Positions 38,601 through 49,400 of a DNA stretch of 64,000 bases are shown piece by piece. The number at the start of each line of letters is the position of its first letter. The stretch's first letter is position 1. Below the pieces are notes generated by a model, which ran no database searches, was not told where the DNA came from, and saw only the letters and a program-made list of their open reading frames with translations. This DNA is from Jaltomata sinuosa (Eukaryota > Streptophyta > Magnoliopsida > Solanales > Solanaceae): positions 744,001 to 808,000 of the forward strand of contig QJPP01000286.1 in the NCBI GenBank assembly GCA_003996215.1, written 5' to 3'. The translations under genes and the position numbers were made by a program.

Positions 38601-39974
38601 TCTTTTCTAGTATTTTCATCCGAGCTTCTTTCACTCTTGTATTTCTTAAAAGTTGTTCCGAAAATGCTTTACTTGAGCCGAAGATCTATGGGAAACAACC
38701 TCTCTACCTCACACAAGGTAGGGGTAAGGTTTGCGTACACTACACCCTCCCCAGACCCCACTTGTGGGATCACTCTGGGTATGTTGTTGTTGCTGTTAGG
38801 TGTCAACTAAGGAAAGAAATAAAAGAAAATCCTACAAATCTGCTATCTGCATATGGGCTATGTACATTACTAAGAAAGAGGTCTATGTTCAATCTATAAC
38901 GAAAATGATTGTGGATACATCCCTTATTTAACATAGGAAAAACTGTTGTCAAACTTCACCTCAATAACTGTTTGAACTCCGACCTTAACCTAAATAATTA
39001 ACCAGGATGCTCTACATCGTGTGTGACATTAAGGGAAAAAAAGTTGAGATAGTTGCAATCAAATGTGACCTTTAAGAACTTGTAACTTTAATATATTTTT
39101 ATGTATCTTGGTGTACATAGAAGTGTATTGACTTGCTGTCCATTCTAGTAGTCGTAGTATTACTCTTGTTTCTTGTTTTTCGATATCTGTTATTATCTAT
39201 TGTTTAGTATTATTTTGTTGTAGTATGGTTCTGCTACTATCTGTTATTTTATTACTGTCTGTTATTTCTTTTATTTCCATTACCTTTTTCTAGACTGTTT
39301 TTATCTTGAGCCGGGAGTCTATCGGAAACAACCGCTCCACCTCTGAGGTAGAGGTCAGGTTTGCGTACATTCTACCCCCCCAGACCCCACTTTGTGGAAC
39401 TGCACTGGGTATGTTGTTGTTGTTGTTGGCGGTGGTGTACATAGAAGCTCTTAAACAGTCGAGTATTTCATTTTGCTGTAATCTATATTCTCATACTGGT
39501 TTTCTCATTGATAATCACTTCATTTAAAAGTTGTAATTGTTCAATGCCATAAATAAATTTTCTATTGTCGCGAGAAGGGAACACTATATTTCCTGAAACA
39601 TATATTTTCTATAATTTGACCATCCACTGACTTTCTGTTTTCTTCTGAACGACATTTGGTTTTGCACTAAGTTCACCAAATTTCCGCAGCTCCTCCTTTT
39701 ACTGCTTCTCAAACATTACCACTGCTTTGTGCTTGCAATTTATTAAACCTATGGTTTCTTTTTTCTTTCCTCTTTATTCCTTATCCAGGGAAAGGTTGAA
39801 ACTACAATTGCAGGAGGAAGGATTGTTTGGGAAAATGATGAGCTGAAAGTCATTCCTGGTGCTGGCAAGTACATTGAAATGCCACCTTTCAGTTATCTTT
39901 TTGATGGGATAGACAAGGCAGATGCAAAGTACCTCTCTTCCTTGAGAGCACCCGTAAAACGTTCAATGGCTTGA
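28365..39974 (+). CDS. PYD2: Dihydropyrimidinase, 13 exons, 532 aa
   Basis: Opens the ring of dihydrouracil/dihydrothymine, the second step of reductive pyrimidine breakdown. Exons: 28,365-28,448; 29,219-29,386; 30,477-30,528; 30,876-31,145; 31,298-31,509; 33,124-33,244; 33,778-33,865; 33,965-34,043; 34,258-34,345; 34,447-34,487; 34,588-34,640; 34,927-35,083; 39,789-39,974. All introns are GT-AG and the joined frame is open (1,599 nt with stop). Amidohydrolase metal residues are present: His107/His109 (DPHTH), Lys203 (FLAYKG, the carboxylated lysine of the family), His230 (VHAEN), His286 (VVHVMS), Asp363 (GTDHC). Residues 1-20 are hydrophobic, suggesting entry to the secretory system, as reported for the Arabidopsis protein. 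ATG 28,365 is the first in frame. Intron 12 is 4.7 kb and full of retroelements. Confidence 0.95.
28590..28840. repeat. Foldback (MITE-like) element in PYD2 intron 1
   Basis: The left arm (CCAACTTTGAATATATACAT, about 28,639, then AACTTGATTTAAGTTGG) is the inverse of the right arm (CCAACTTAAACCAAG, about 28,749, then GATGTGCATTTTCAAAGTTGG). Outer arms also pair (CCTCAACTGACTA versus TAGTTGAGG). No clear target duplication. Confidence 0.75.
32131..32884. mobile_element. hAT-like MITE, 754 bp, in PYD2 intron 5
   Basis: Ends are TAGGGGTGTTC and GAACAACCCTA (inverted, one mismatch), and the 8 bases on each side are identical: TGGATAAT at 32,123-32,130 and 32,885-32,892. An 8-bp duplication is the hAT signature. 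Inside are further inverted GGTTTGGTTT/AAACCAAACC tracts, a CG/CA dinucleotide run (32,281-32,304), a TA run (32,637-32,668) and three copies of ACCGAAGCGATGAAAA (32,731-32,778). Confidence 0.88.
35581..37265 (+). mobile_element. 5'-truncated L1-type LINE inserted in the older LINE, with target duplication
   Basis: Encodes the RT catalytic box LLFADDTLVF (about 35,615), then the characteristic downstream region (LPTTYLGLP-like, RNFLWDGADGAKKFHLVRWE at 36,034-36,093, WGGLGVKDLKVFNRAL), with stops and frameshifts. The 11-base string AAAATTGATGT occurs at both edges (35,570-35,580 and 37,266-37,276), as expected for target-primed insertion. The 3' end is short and A-rich. Confidence 0.82.
37520..37748. 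mobile_element. Tourist-type (PIF/Harbinger) MITE, 229 bp
   Basis: Terminal inverted repeats GGGCTCGTTTGG and CCAAACGAGCCC are perfect over 12 bases, and TAA flanks both sides (37,517-37,519 and 37,749-37,751), the 3-bp duplication of this superfamily. The interior is built of GGGATAACTAATCCC-like inverted segments. Confidence 0.92.
38064..38076 (-). other. Isolated primer-binding-site-like sequence
   Basis: Minus-strand TGGTATCAGAGCC matches the methionine-tRNA primer site of LTR retrotransposons, but no LTR or gag was recognised beside it. It probably marks a retrotransposon scrap in PYD2 intron 12. Confidence 0.4.
38148..38798 (+). mobile_element. RTE-type LINE, 5'-truncated 3' end
   Basis: Shares with the longer copy at 44,996-48,618 the end of the RT ORF (DKMRKVRLRWFEHEKRR-like, TLDRRAXRSRIRIEG-like, with stops), the CTTGAGCC...TCTATGGGAAACAACCTC 3' region and the terminal TATGTTGTTGTTG. 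Lies in PYD2 intron 12. Confidence 0.82.
39124..39433 (+). mobile_element. RTE-type LINE tail, 310 bp, with 14-bp target duplication
   Basis: Contains only the LINE 3' region (CTTGAGCCGGGAGTCTATCG, then GCGTACATTCTACCC and TATGTTGTTGTTGTTGTTGG). GGTGTACATAGAAG flanks it on both sides (39,110-39,123 and 39,434-39,447), so it is a severely truncated but clean insertion. Confidence 0.9.
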
Positions 39975-40409
39975 TTTGGCAAATTCGCTTTTCATTATGA
40001 GAAACAGAAAGTCTGTCTCTATGTACTTGTAAATACAGAACAACCTTAAGGACATTCAAACTCCTGCAGTTGCAGATAGGCCTTTGGGCACATAATTTTA
40101 TTTTATCAAAGTTATGTTTATTCCATAAAGGATATTATACAATGGTGTATAGCTGGATTACTGAATGGAGATTGAGCGTTTACCTCGTAATACAGAATAT
40201 AAGTAGATCTCAAGAATCACACATCTTTTGATTTTAACATTGCTAAATTTTCTTGATTTTTACTCCAAGCAAGAGGCTTGGATGCATACATATACTCTGA
40301 TGAAAAATGATAAAACTCTCTCATGCTTTCACTTATGAATACAGGAGAGAAATAGTCAGTTTAAGATTGCTACAAAGGGGGCTCCTCGCTCATACTAAAA
40401 ACCACGGCA

Positions 40410-43400
40410 TCATACAGGAAGACAGCAACTAAGGTAGGTCAGGAACTTCTTCTTTTTCCTCTGCACAAAGGACATGTTCAAAATGATTAGAGGTATGGTT
40501 GCACTTGCATACCACAAATTAAAGCTATATCCGTACGTACTGTTTGGCATGTTCTGATCCTAGGGCGTCAAGCAATGACGAATATGGATCAGAACAAACC
40601 CCAATATGCACTTCTATTCTGTTACTTGAGGAAATTCTTTCTTGAGAATATTATAATCCATAGTTTCGAAGATGTGTTCACCCTAACATAATTTTCGGAG
40701 ATGAGGATGTCTTACCGTGGCAGGTTTCTCTCGCTCCCTGGATAGTAGATCATGCTCAAAGTCATAGCTACGATGAGTTAAATCACTCTTGTGCTTCTTC
40801 CTGTTGGCGCGCGCTTGTGAGAACACCACAGAATAATTGGTCTCACTCGGAGTCTTTTGCTCCCACTCTCCAAATTGAGGTACAGACAACCAACCAGTTT
40901 TCTACAGATTTAGGAAACCATCTGATAAGTTATTAAGAACTGGTGAGTATTTTTCTTGGATAAATCTCACAGTAGTTTATGCATGATTAATATGGAATTC
41001 ATGACTAAAAATGTGAACAAAATGAACACATTACTCATTAGCTAAATAAATAATTTGAGGGAGAGATTGCTGTGAAGGGAATAGTTTCACGCATTAAGTA
41101 GACTTCTAGGTGCACTTATGATCACTTGTAATTTCTGGCTGGTGTTACTGTCAAAGGATATTTTCTTTCTTCAAGTGCTATATGACTTCTGTAGAGATTC
41201 TACAATGTGCATTGACCAGTACAAGTTCAGATTAAGCTGTGAAGATGTAGGAAAGATACTTAAACTTAGCTAATTGAGAAATAATGGAACAGGTTGATCT
41301 TAGTATGGTTCAATTTCCGTTGCCAACCCATGGAAATTGTACCATCTTGCGTTTTACCTTCTTTTCTTATATCCATACAAACGGCACATTTCACAAAATA
41401 CAAATTCATCAAATACAAATAAGAGTTGCTATATGTGGCAATCACTGTAAAATTGCAAAAATAATGAAGGAAGAAAATGACTGTTTTCATGAAAAATGAT
41501 ATTTTCAGTGATAGTCATTAAGTAAAAAAAAAGAGTGGATCAAAGCCCACTATTATAAATAGAATGATCTACTAATTCAACTCTGAATACTTCAGAATTA
41601 ACCTAGCTATCAATGGTAATCAACACCACTAAAGGGATCACCTCCAAATTAGTCCATATTTGATTAGTCAGAAGTTTCTAGTCTGACTAGAAAACATATT
41701 CTGTTAGGCATGTTGCTAATCAATCAATCAATTAACTATACCTCCATCCCAAATTAGTGGGTTAACTATATGTATTTTTGTACCCATTGCACTCAAATTA
41801 GGTCAATTTCATTCCAATACTAAATTTTTTTCTTCTCAGACAAATTAATGATTATCAAAATAACAGGACTCTGGACCAATACTTTCATACCAACTTACCG
41901 TTACGTATGAAGGTCTATGCTAGGTTTAGAGCAAAGCCTACATCGAATTTGACTCATTAATTTCAGGAATGGTTTCCATTCTCTTTTATCACCTTCAATC
42001 ATCATGTTGCCGTACATACGTTCCGGTTCATATGAAGGTCTACAAGACATGACCAAACTAAACTATCCTAAGAGACATTCTCTCATTTTATCCTGTGTTA
42101 GTTTCACACTGTATTAGATGTGTTCTGCTCATCTGATCCAATCTTGTATGAAAACACATCTATGTTAACATCTATATTTCTATGATATTCGTCTTGTGAA
42201 ATTGTTGGGCCATAGAGGTCAGTAATCATGCATTTACCCAACCAAGGACAAGTCTCTCTTATATGCCCAGAAGGAAGTTTGGAGCAAGTGCACAGATAGC
42301 TGATTTTAGGACTCTTAGCCGAAGATCATAAATTTTTGCAAGTGTAGCCACTTCGAAATCAACTTCACAAACTTCCGACATACGCATTAAGATGTTTGGT
42401 TTGCCAAAGCCTAATGTCTGAAGTTGGCATATATGACTGAACTTCGGGCATATATGACTAAACTTCAGGCATAAATGACTGAACTTCTATCGGAACAAGA
42501 TTTAACAACGTCCAATCAAAACAAAGTCTTATATCTCATATTCAATTTCAAGCTTGAAGTGGGTTTAATGGTGTTTCAAGTTTCCTCAAGCTTTGAACCT
42601 TCAAACCAGTACGTTGTCTTTCAATATTTTGAGCTCAAATAACCCCGAATCTATCTCAAGTGCCAAGTAATCCACAAATATCCAAAAATAGAAAGTCAAG
42701 TTTGAAGTTCCAATTTTTTTCCCAACAATGTAGGATATCTTCTAAACCTCAAACAGCAGATATTTTCAATTTTTTATTCCACAAGATCACGAAATCAGAT
42801 TTCGAATTCGAACAATTCCAGGGAATTCAAGTTTTCAGTTTCAAGCTTGTTTCGACTTTCGCCAAGTGGGTTTCAAAAATACCTAATGGCTGATATTGAA
42901 TTAATAAATGGCACGAGAAAAAGAAGAAGAAGATGATGAAATGGAGGTGTGTCTGCATATTTAAATGAATATTCATGTGTTTAGAAAAAAAAAGTTCTTA
43001 CCATAGGTGAAACATCTCGGTGCTTGCCAAGCTCTTGCTCAGTTCCCAGGCTGTGGCGTGCTAAACCATGTCTATGCTGCTTCTTTTTGGCACGATCCTG
43101 GGACAACACCATGGGATAATTTGGATTGTTCCCAGTCTTCTGATCCCATGCTCCATACTGAGACTCTGCCATAGGACTATTTTTCTAAAAACTCAGAAAG
43201 ATTAAAAAAAAACTATCAGTGACACAACAACACTATGAGTAACCCACTCTCTGGAAGATTTAAAATGTTATCTAAGTTTTGAATCATTAACAATACATAA
43301 ACTATGTTAGTTGAAAAGTTATCCAACATCCCCTGCACGTCCAGGCATGGTAATTGGAGGGTGGACAACATAATATGGAGCCCAACATTGGGTAAATCAA

Positions 43401-46400
43401 GAATTGGGATGAGCCTGACTCTGATACTATCATAAAAAAAACTTGGACCTTGGTCCTAACTCAGTCCCAAAAACTAGCTCAAGAGATGAAGATTGTCCAA
43501 GACCAAATAAGGAGACCAAAGGACATCCTCAGCGATGTAGGATGTCCAATAATTATAAAAAGTGAAAACAAGGTTATGAATGATGATCATGTGAAACATT
43601 GTTGATATCCCTATGGTCAATTATGCACATTAACTGAACAAATCATGATGAACATCGTGTTATAAAGTGAAGTTAACCAAATCATGATGTATGTAGTGTT
43701 ATAACCGGAATAAAATCCACATATGTGGTGAACTTTCATGTATATTCAATTTTATCGGTGCATATTAAAGTGCACTTTATAGCTATTGCACCAGAAACTT
43801 TTTCTACTTTTTCCCCTTTGTTTTTACAAAGTTATAGGACAATAGGAACGATCCATCTGGACTAGAATTGCCAAAAGACTTTGGATTAGAATTTTTGACA
43901 CTGTAATTTGAATTCTCATCTCTTCGCCACACCTTTCGCAGATGCATTAGATTTTGGTACATTAAATATGTGGAATACTTTTTTCTCTCTTTTCATAAAA
44001 TTTGTTCTCATCCTTGACATATAGGTCAAATTTCCCCTTTGTCAACACAGTCACCCATTACAAACTATACAGACTAGAGTTGTCTGGGATGATGTATGCA
44101 TATTTTCTTCCTAGTCAATGGTGCAACTGCTAATCTTCAAACCACCAGTAGGTAATAGATCTAGTAAAATGCACAAGTAGATTAAGTTAAAACATAATAC
44201 ATGATAAATATAAATAACTTCATAACCTTTCTACTTATTTCTCGCCCCAACCCTCACTAGACACTTCTAGCTCAGTTGGGGAAAATGGGTTTTGACAGTA
44301 ATTATAGTTTTAGACTGCTGACAAAAACCTATTATTCTCATGTAACTAACTGAAAAATGAGTTGAAGGACTTTATGTCTTATGTTTCTCAAGAGAAACCG
44401 CACTATTACTTTCTTACCTTTACCATTTTCCTACTTGTTTCGTATGGAGGACCCCTTTAAATGCTAGAAAATGCTATCAACTTTTACTAGTAAAGCATCT
44501 CCACCTTTAACTGGTTGGTTGATCATTCAAGATGTGTAGGGAGTTAGTAGGAACAATGTTGAAACCCCTAAGGTCATTTGCTCGCCTAAGTAAACGCCAT
44601 TTACCCGTTCTCTGAATTTGTCTAGCGACATATGCAAAATAGGGGGTAGTAATCATGTTTTTATTATACCAAAGACAGTTTCCATTGTATAACTAAAGAG
44701 AAGTTTGTCTCGTGTCTCATAAGAAAAAAAGTATTTCTTACCTTGGGTGGAACCTCATGGTTCTTGCCAAGCTCTTCTTCATTTCCGAAGCTGCGGTGTG
44801 CTGAATCATGCTTATGCTGCTTCTTGTTGGCACGAGCTTGAGGGGACACTTTCGAGTAATCAGGACTACCCTCACTCTTTTGATCCCACTCTCCAAATTG
44901 AGGGACAGACTTTGGACGAACCTTGTACAATTTATATCAAAAATATTAGTGAAACAATAACATTATGTGTGTTCGGTATGAAGGAAATGTTTTTCTGTTC
45001 CATGACCTATCTTTATTCTCGATTAGTGCCTTTTCAATTTAGTTCTCATTCATTTATTTTGGACTCTTTGATGTCATGGTGTTAGTTTAGTAAACCCTTC
45101 ATTATAGCAGTTTATAGATTCTTGTTGCTTTGGTGATTGATGGTAGAGTAAGGACATATCCTCAGGTGGGGCTGGGGCAGGGTTCAAGGGTGACAAGGGG
45201 AGCCGATAGGCTGAGAGTTGGGTCTTGGAACATAGGAACTTTGACGGGGAATTTATAGAGTTAGTGAAGATTCTCAAGAAGAGGAAGATCAATATAGCAT
45301 GTCTTCAGGAGACCAAATGGGTCGGAACTAATGCTAGAGACGTCGACAGGTTTAAATTGTGGCACTCAGAAGGCTCGAGGAATAGAAAAAGGAGTAGGCA
45401 TTTTCAGTGTTGTCAAAGGCGCACTAAGCCCTAAAGCGAGGCTCAAACCATGTTGAGCGCTTTGCCTCGCTTAATGTGCGCTTCATCAAGGTTCCAAGGC
45501 ATACTTTTCCTTCCCAATGAGCCTCTTCTGAAGAGTCGACACTAAACAATTGATATTTCACTTTATCCTATTTTTTTTTCGATTTCTTTGTTCATATATA
45601 TGTCATTGGTGTTTATAATTCTTAGTCTTGAACTACACATATATATTTGTATTGTTTCCCTTTGCGCTTTTTTCCATTAAAGCTCACGCTTTATTTGCTC
45701 TTTGTTCTTAAAGCCCCAACAGACCTTAAAGCTTTTTGCTTTTGATAACACTGGCATTAGTGAATTGGGAACTCAGGGAGCTTAGTGGTAGAGGTTAGGA
45801 GGGTGAACGACAGGACGATGATGATTAAGCTGGTCATTGGAGGACTTATCTTGAACATAATTAGTGCATATGCATCACAAGCGGGCATGGATAAAGAGGT
45901 TAAAAAGCAGTTTTGAGAGGATGAGGATGAGGTAGTGAGGGGCATCCCACACACCGAGAAGCTATTCATAAAAGGAGATTTCAATGGCCACATCGAGACA
46001 ATTTCAAGGTGTTCTGTTGATGTACAAGCGATTTTGGTTTTGGGGATAGAAATGAAGGAGGAGTTTCACTTTTGGACTTCGCTAAAGCTTTTGATTTGGT
46101 GATGCTAAATTCGAGTTTCCCGAAGAAGAGGATCACTTGGTGACCTTCTGTAGTACAATGGATAAGACTCAAATAAATTACTTTTTCCTTAGAAAGTGTG
46201 ATAAAAGTATATGTAAGGACTATAACGTTATCTCGAGTAAGTATCTTATAACTCAACATAACCTCTTGGTAATGAATTTAGATATTAAGAGGAAGAAGAG
46301 GACTTTGTATGACCTACTCAGGATCAAATGGGGTGGCTTGACTACTGCCAGAGCTCAGGAGATGGCTGGAAGTTGATGGCGATGGTGGCTTGGGGGGGGG

Positions 46401-49400
46401 TAGTGGGGATGCAAACAATATGTGGGATAATGACAACTAATTACATTAGGGAAGTAGCTAGAGAGGTGCGGGGGTCTCAAGGGGTAACACTGGTGGACAT
46501 TGAGGGGATTGGTTGTGGAATGGAGCAGTCCAAGAGAAAATAGAAGTCAAGAAGGTTGCTTATATGGAGTTGGTGGATTGCAAAGACGAGGAGGAAAAGA
46601 GGGCAAATGGGGACATGTATAAGGCAACGACTAAGGAAGCAAAGTTAGCGGTTACAATGGCTAAAACGGTAGTGTTTTAGTGCTTGTATGAATAATTACA
46701 TGACAAAGGAGGGGATAAGAAGTTGTATAGGTTGGCCAAGGCGAGAGAGGGAAAAACCTGTGACCTGGACCAAGTGAAGTGCATCAAAGACGAGAAAGGC
46801 AAAATATTGGTAGAAGAGGCACACATTAGACGGCGATGACAGACATACTTCTGTAAACTCTTAAATGAAGAGCGGAACACGAATATTGTGCTCGATTTAG
46901 AGCACTTTGAGAGTTGTCGAGATATTAAGTATTTTAGAGGTATGAAGTTTGAGGAGATTAGGAGCTTATTCATAAGATGAGAAGGTGGAGGGCGACTGGG
47001 CCAAACGAGAACCTGGTGAATTTTGGAAAAGCGCGGGTAAAACAGGTATGGAGTGGCTAACTGGATTGTTTAGTGTCATTTTAGGACGTCAATAATGCCC
47101 GAAGAATGAAGATACAGTACAATGATCCCGTTATAAAAGAACACAAAATTACAATAACTATGTGGGTATCAAGCTGCTAAGTCATACTATGAAAGTTTGG
47201 GAGAGAGTTATGAATATGAGGGTGAGCAGGTGTGTGTCTATAATCGAGAACCAATTTGGATTGCGTGTCGAGGCTTTCAACTACAAAAATCATTCATTTC
47301 GTAAGGAGATTGATGGAGCAGTATAGGGAGAGGAAGATAGACTTACATATGGTGTTCATTGACTTAGAAAAAGCATACTACAAAGTCCAGAGATGTTTGG
47401 TGGCTAGAGGTGTACCTACATTAGGGTGATTAAGGACATGTTAGGTGGAGCGAAGACTCGGGTAAGGACAGTGGGAGGAGACTCAAAGCACTTCCAAGTT
47501 GGGATGAGATTGCACTAGGGATTAGTTCATAGCCCGTTTTATTTGCCTTGGTGATGAATGAACTGAAGCGACATATCCATGGGCCATGGTGTATGCTATT
47601 TACAGATGACATAATATTGATAAAGGAGACACACATAGGAGTTAATGATAGGCTAGAGGTTTGGAGACAGACCCTGGAGTCTGAAAGGTTCAGGTTGAGA
47701 AAGACTAAGACAGAGTACTTGGAAGTTTCAAGTATCATGGATCAATAATCCAAGGAAATGGTGAGATTGATGATGGTGTTATAATCATATTGGAGAGGGT
47801 CGAATGAAATGGAGGCTCACATCCTATGTCTTGTGTGATAAGAATGTGCCACCAAGACTTAAAAGTAAGTTTTATAAGTGGTTGTTAGAACAACTATATT
47901 GTATGGGGCGGAGTGTTGGCCGATCAAGAACTCACACGTCCAGAACATGAAAGTAAAGAAAATGAGAATGTTGAGATAGATGTGTGATCATACTAGGAGG
48001 GATAGGATTAGGAATGAAGATACTCGGGACAAGGTTGGAGTGGCCTTCGTGGTGGATAAGATGAGGGAGGCGAGACTGGGATAGTTCGGACATGTGAAAA
48101 GGAGGTGCGCAGATGCCTCAGTAAGGAGGTGTGAGAGTTTGGCTATAGCAGATTTTAGGAGAGGTAGAGGTATGCCAAAGAAGAATTTGGGAGAGGTGAT
48201 TAGACAGGTTAAGACACATCTTCAACTTACCAAGGACATGACCCTAGATAGGAAGGTATGGAGATCAAGGACTAGGGTAGAAGGGTAGTAGGTAACCGAG
48301 TTAGTTTTCCTTATCAGTGTTACTATGATTACTCTCCTACTATCTTATTCTTCGATTCCATTGTTATATATATATATATATATATATGCTTCGGTCATCG
48401 TATTATTTGTTGTTGCTACTATTTTTTTCTCCATTATTTTCAACATAGCTTCTTCATTACTGTATTTTCTTTTCATATTGATTTTGATATGCTTTACTTG
48501 AGCTAAGGGTCCATCGAGAATAGCATCTCTTACCTTCACAAGGTAGAGGTACAGTTGCGTATACACCCTCCCTAGACTCCACTTGTGGGACTGCACTAGG
48601 TATGTTGTTGTTGTGGTTATGTTTTTCAGGAAAATAAGTGGGTTTCTTACTTATCTTCCTGTGTTTGCTACATAAGCAAAAAAAATGGGGTGGTGGGGGA
48701 TAGAGGCTACGGGAGTGAGAGTGAAAATGAGGCGTGTTGGAGGGTAGGAAGGACACTATCAAGGTGGAATGCCACTTGTGAAATTTGTTTTCCCTACTTT
48801 CACTAGGAAGTCATTTTCTTCATTTTTAAGGAACTTATTTTCCTAGAGAATGTTTTCCAACTGAACATGGGAAAAATGAAAAATATTTTCCTCCGTACCG
48901 AGCACACCCTATGTCTTATTGATTTTCTAGAAGACATGAAATGTAATCCAAGTATTGAATTATAATTGTTTAGTGCATGTAGTGGGTAAAAGTGAATATT
49001 TTCTAGGGAAGGGTCATGCAATTCCACCCGAAAGACAAATCACGACAATATCGTTAGAGGAATGCTTGTTTTGATAGTTGTATGATGCATTAAATGAAGA
49101 TGCATCTGCATATGTAAATGAACACTATTTAAGGTTTAAAAGGGATGTACTATTTCATACCATCGGTGAAACCTCTTGGCGCTTGCCAAGTTCCTGCTCA
49201 TTTCCTAGGCTTCGGTGTGTTATGTCAAGTTTATGTGGCTTCTTGTTGGCACGAGCTTGGGGGGACACCATGTAATTATCGGGATTGCCCTTTGTCTTTG
49301 AATCCCATGCTCCAACTTGAGGCACTGGAGTAGAACTACTTTTCTACAAATTTCGAAAAACTATAGTTAAATGACGATATTATGAGTTTCCCACTCTCTA

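Larger units (their letters stand above)
44965..48909. mobile_element. TIR MITE split by a LINE, intron 3 of the five-NOI gene
   Basis: The left end GTGTGTTCGGTATGAAGGAA (44,967) and the right end TTTTCCTCCGTACCGAGCAC (48,887) are inverted copies. The right part continues with GGAAAATAAGTGGGTTTCTT (48,629 onward). The two halves are separated by the RTE LINE at 44,996-48,618. Without the LINE the element would be about 320 bp. The target duplication is uncertain. Confidence 0.72.

Noticed and set aside
41740..41960. Stowaway-like start CCTCCATCCCAAATTAGT
   Set aside because: No matching inverted end or TA duplication found downstream.
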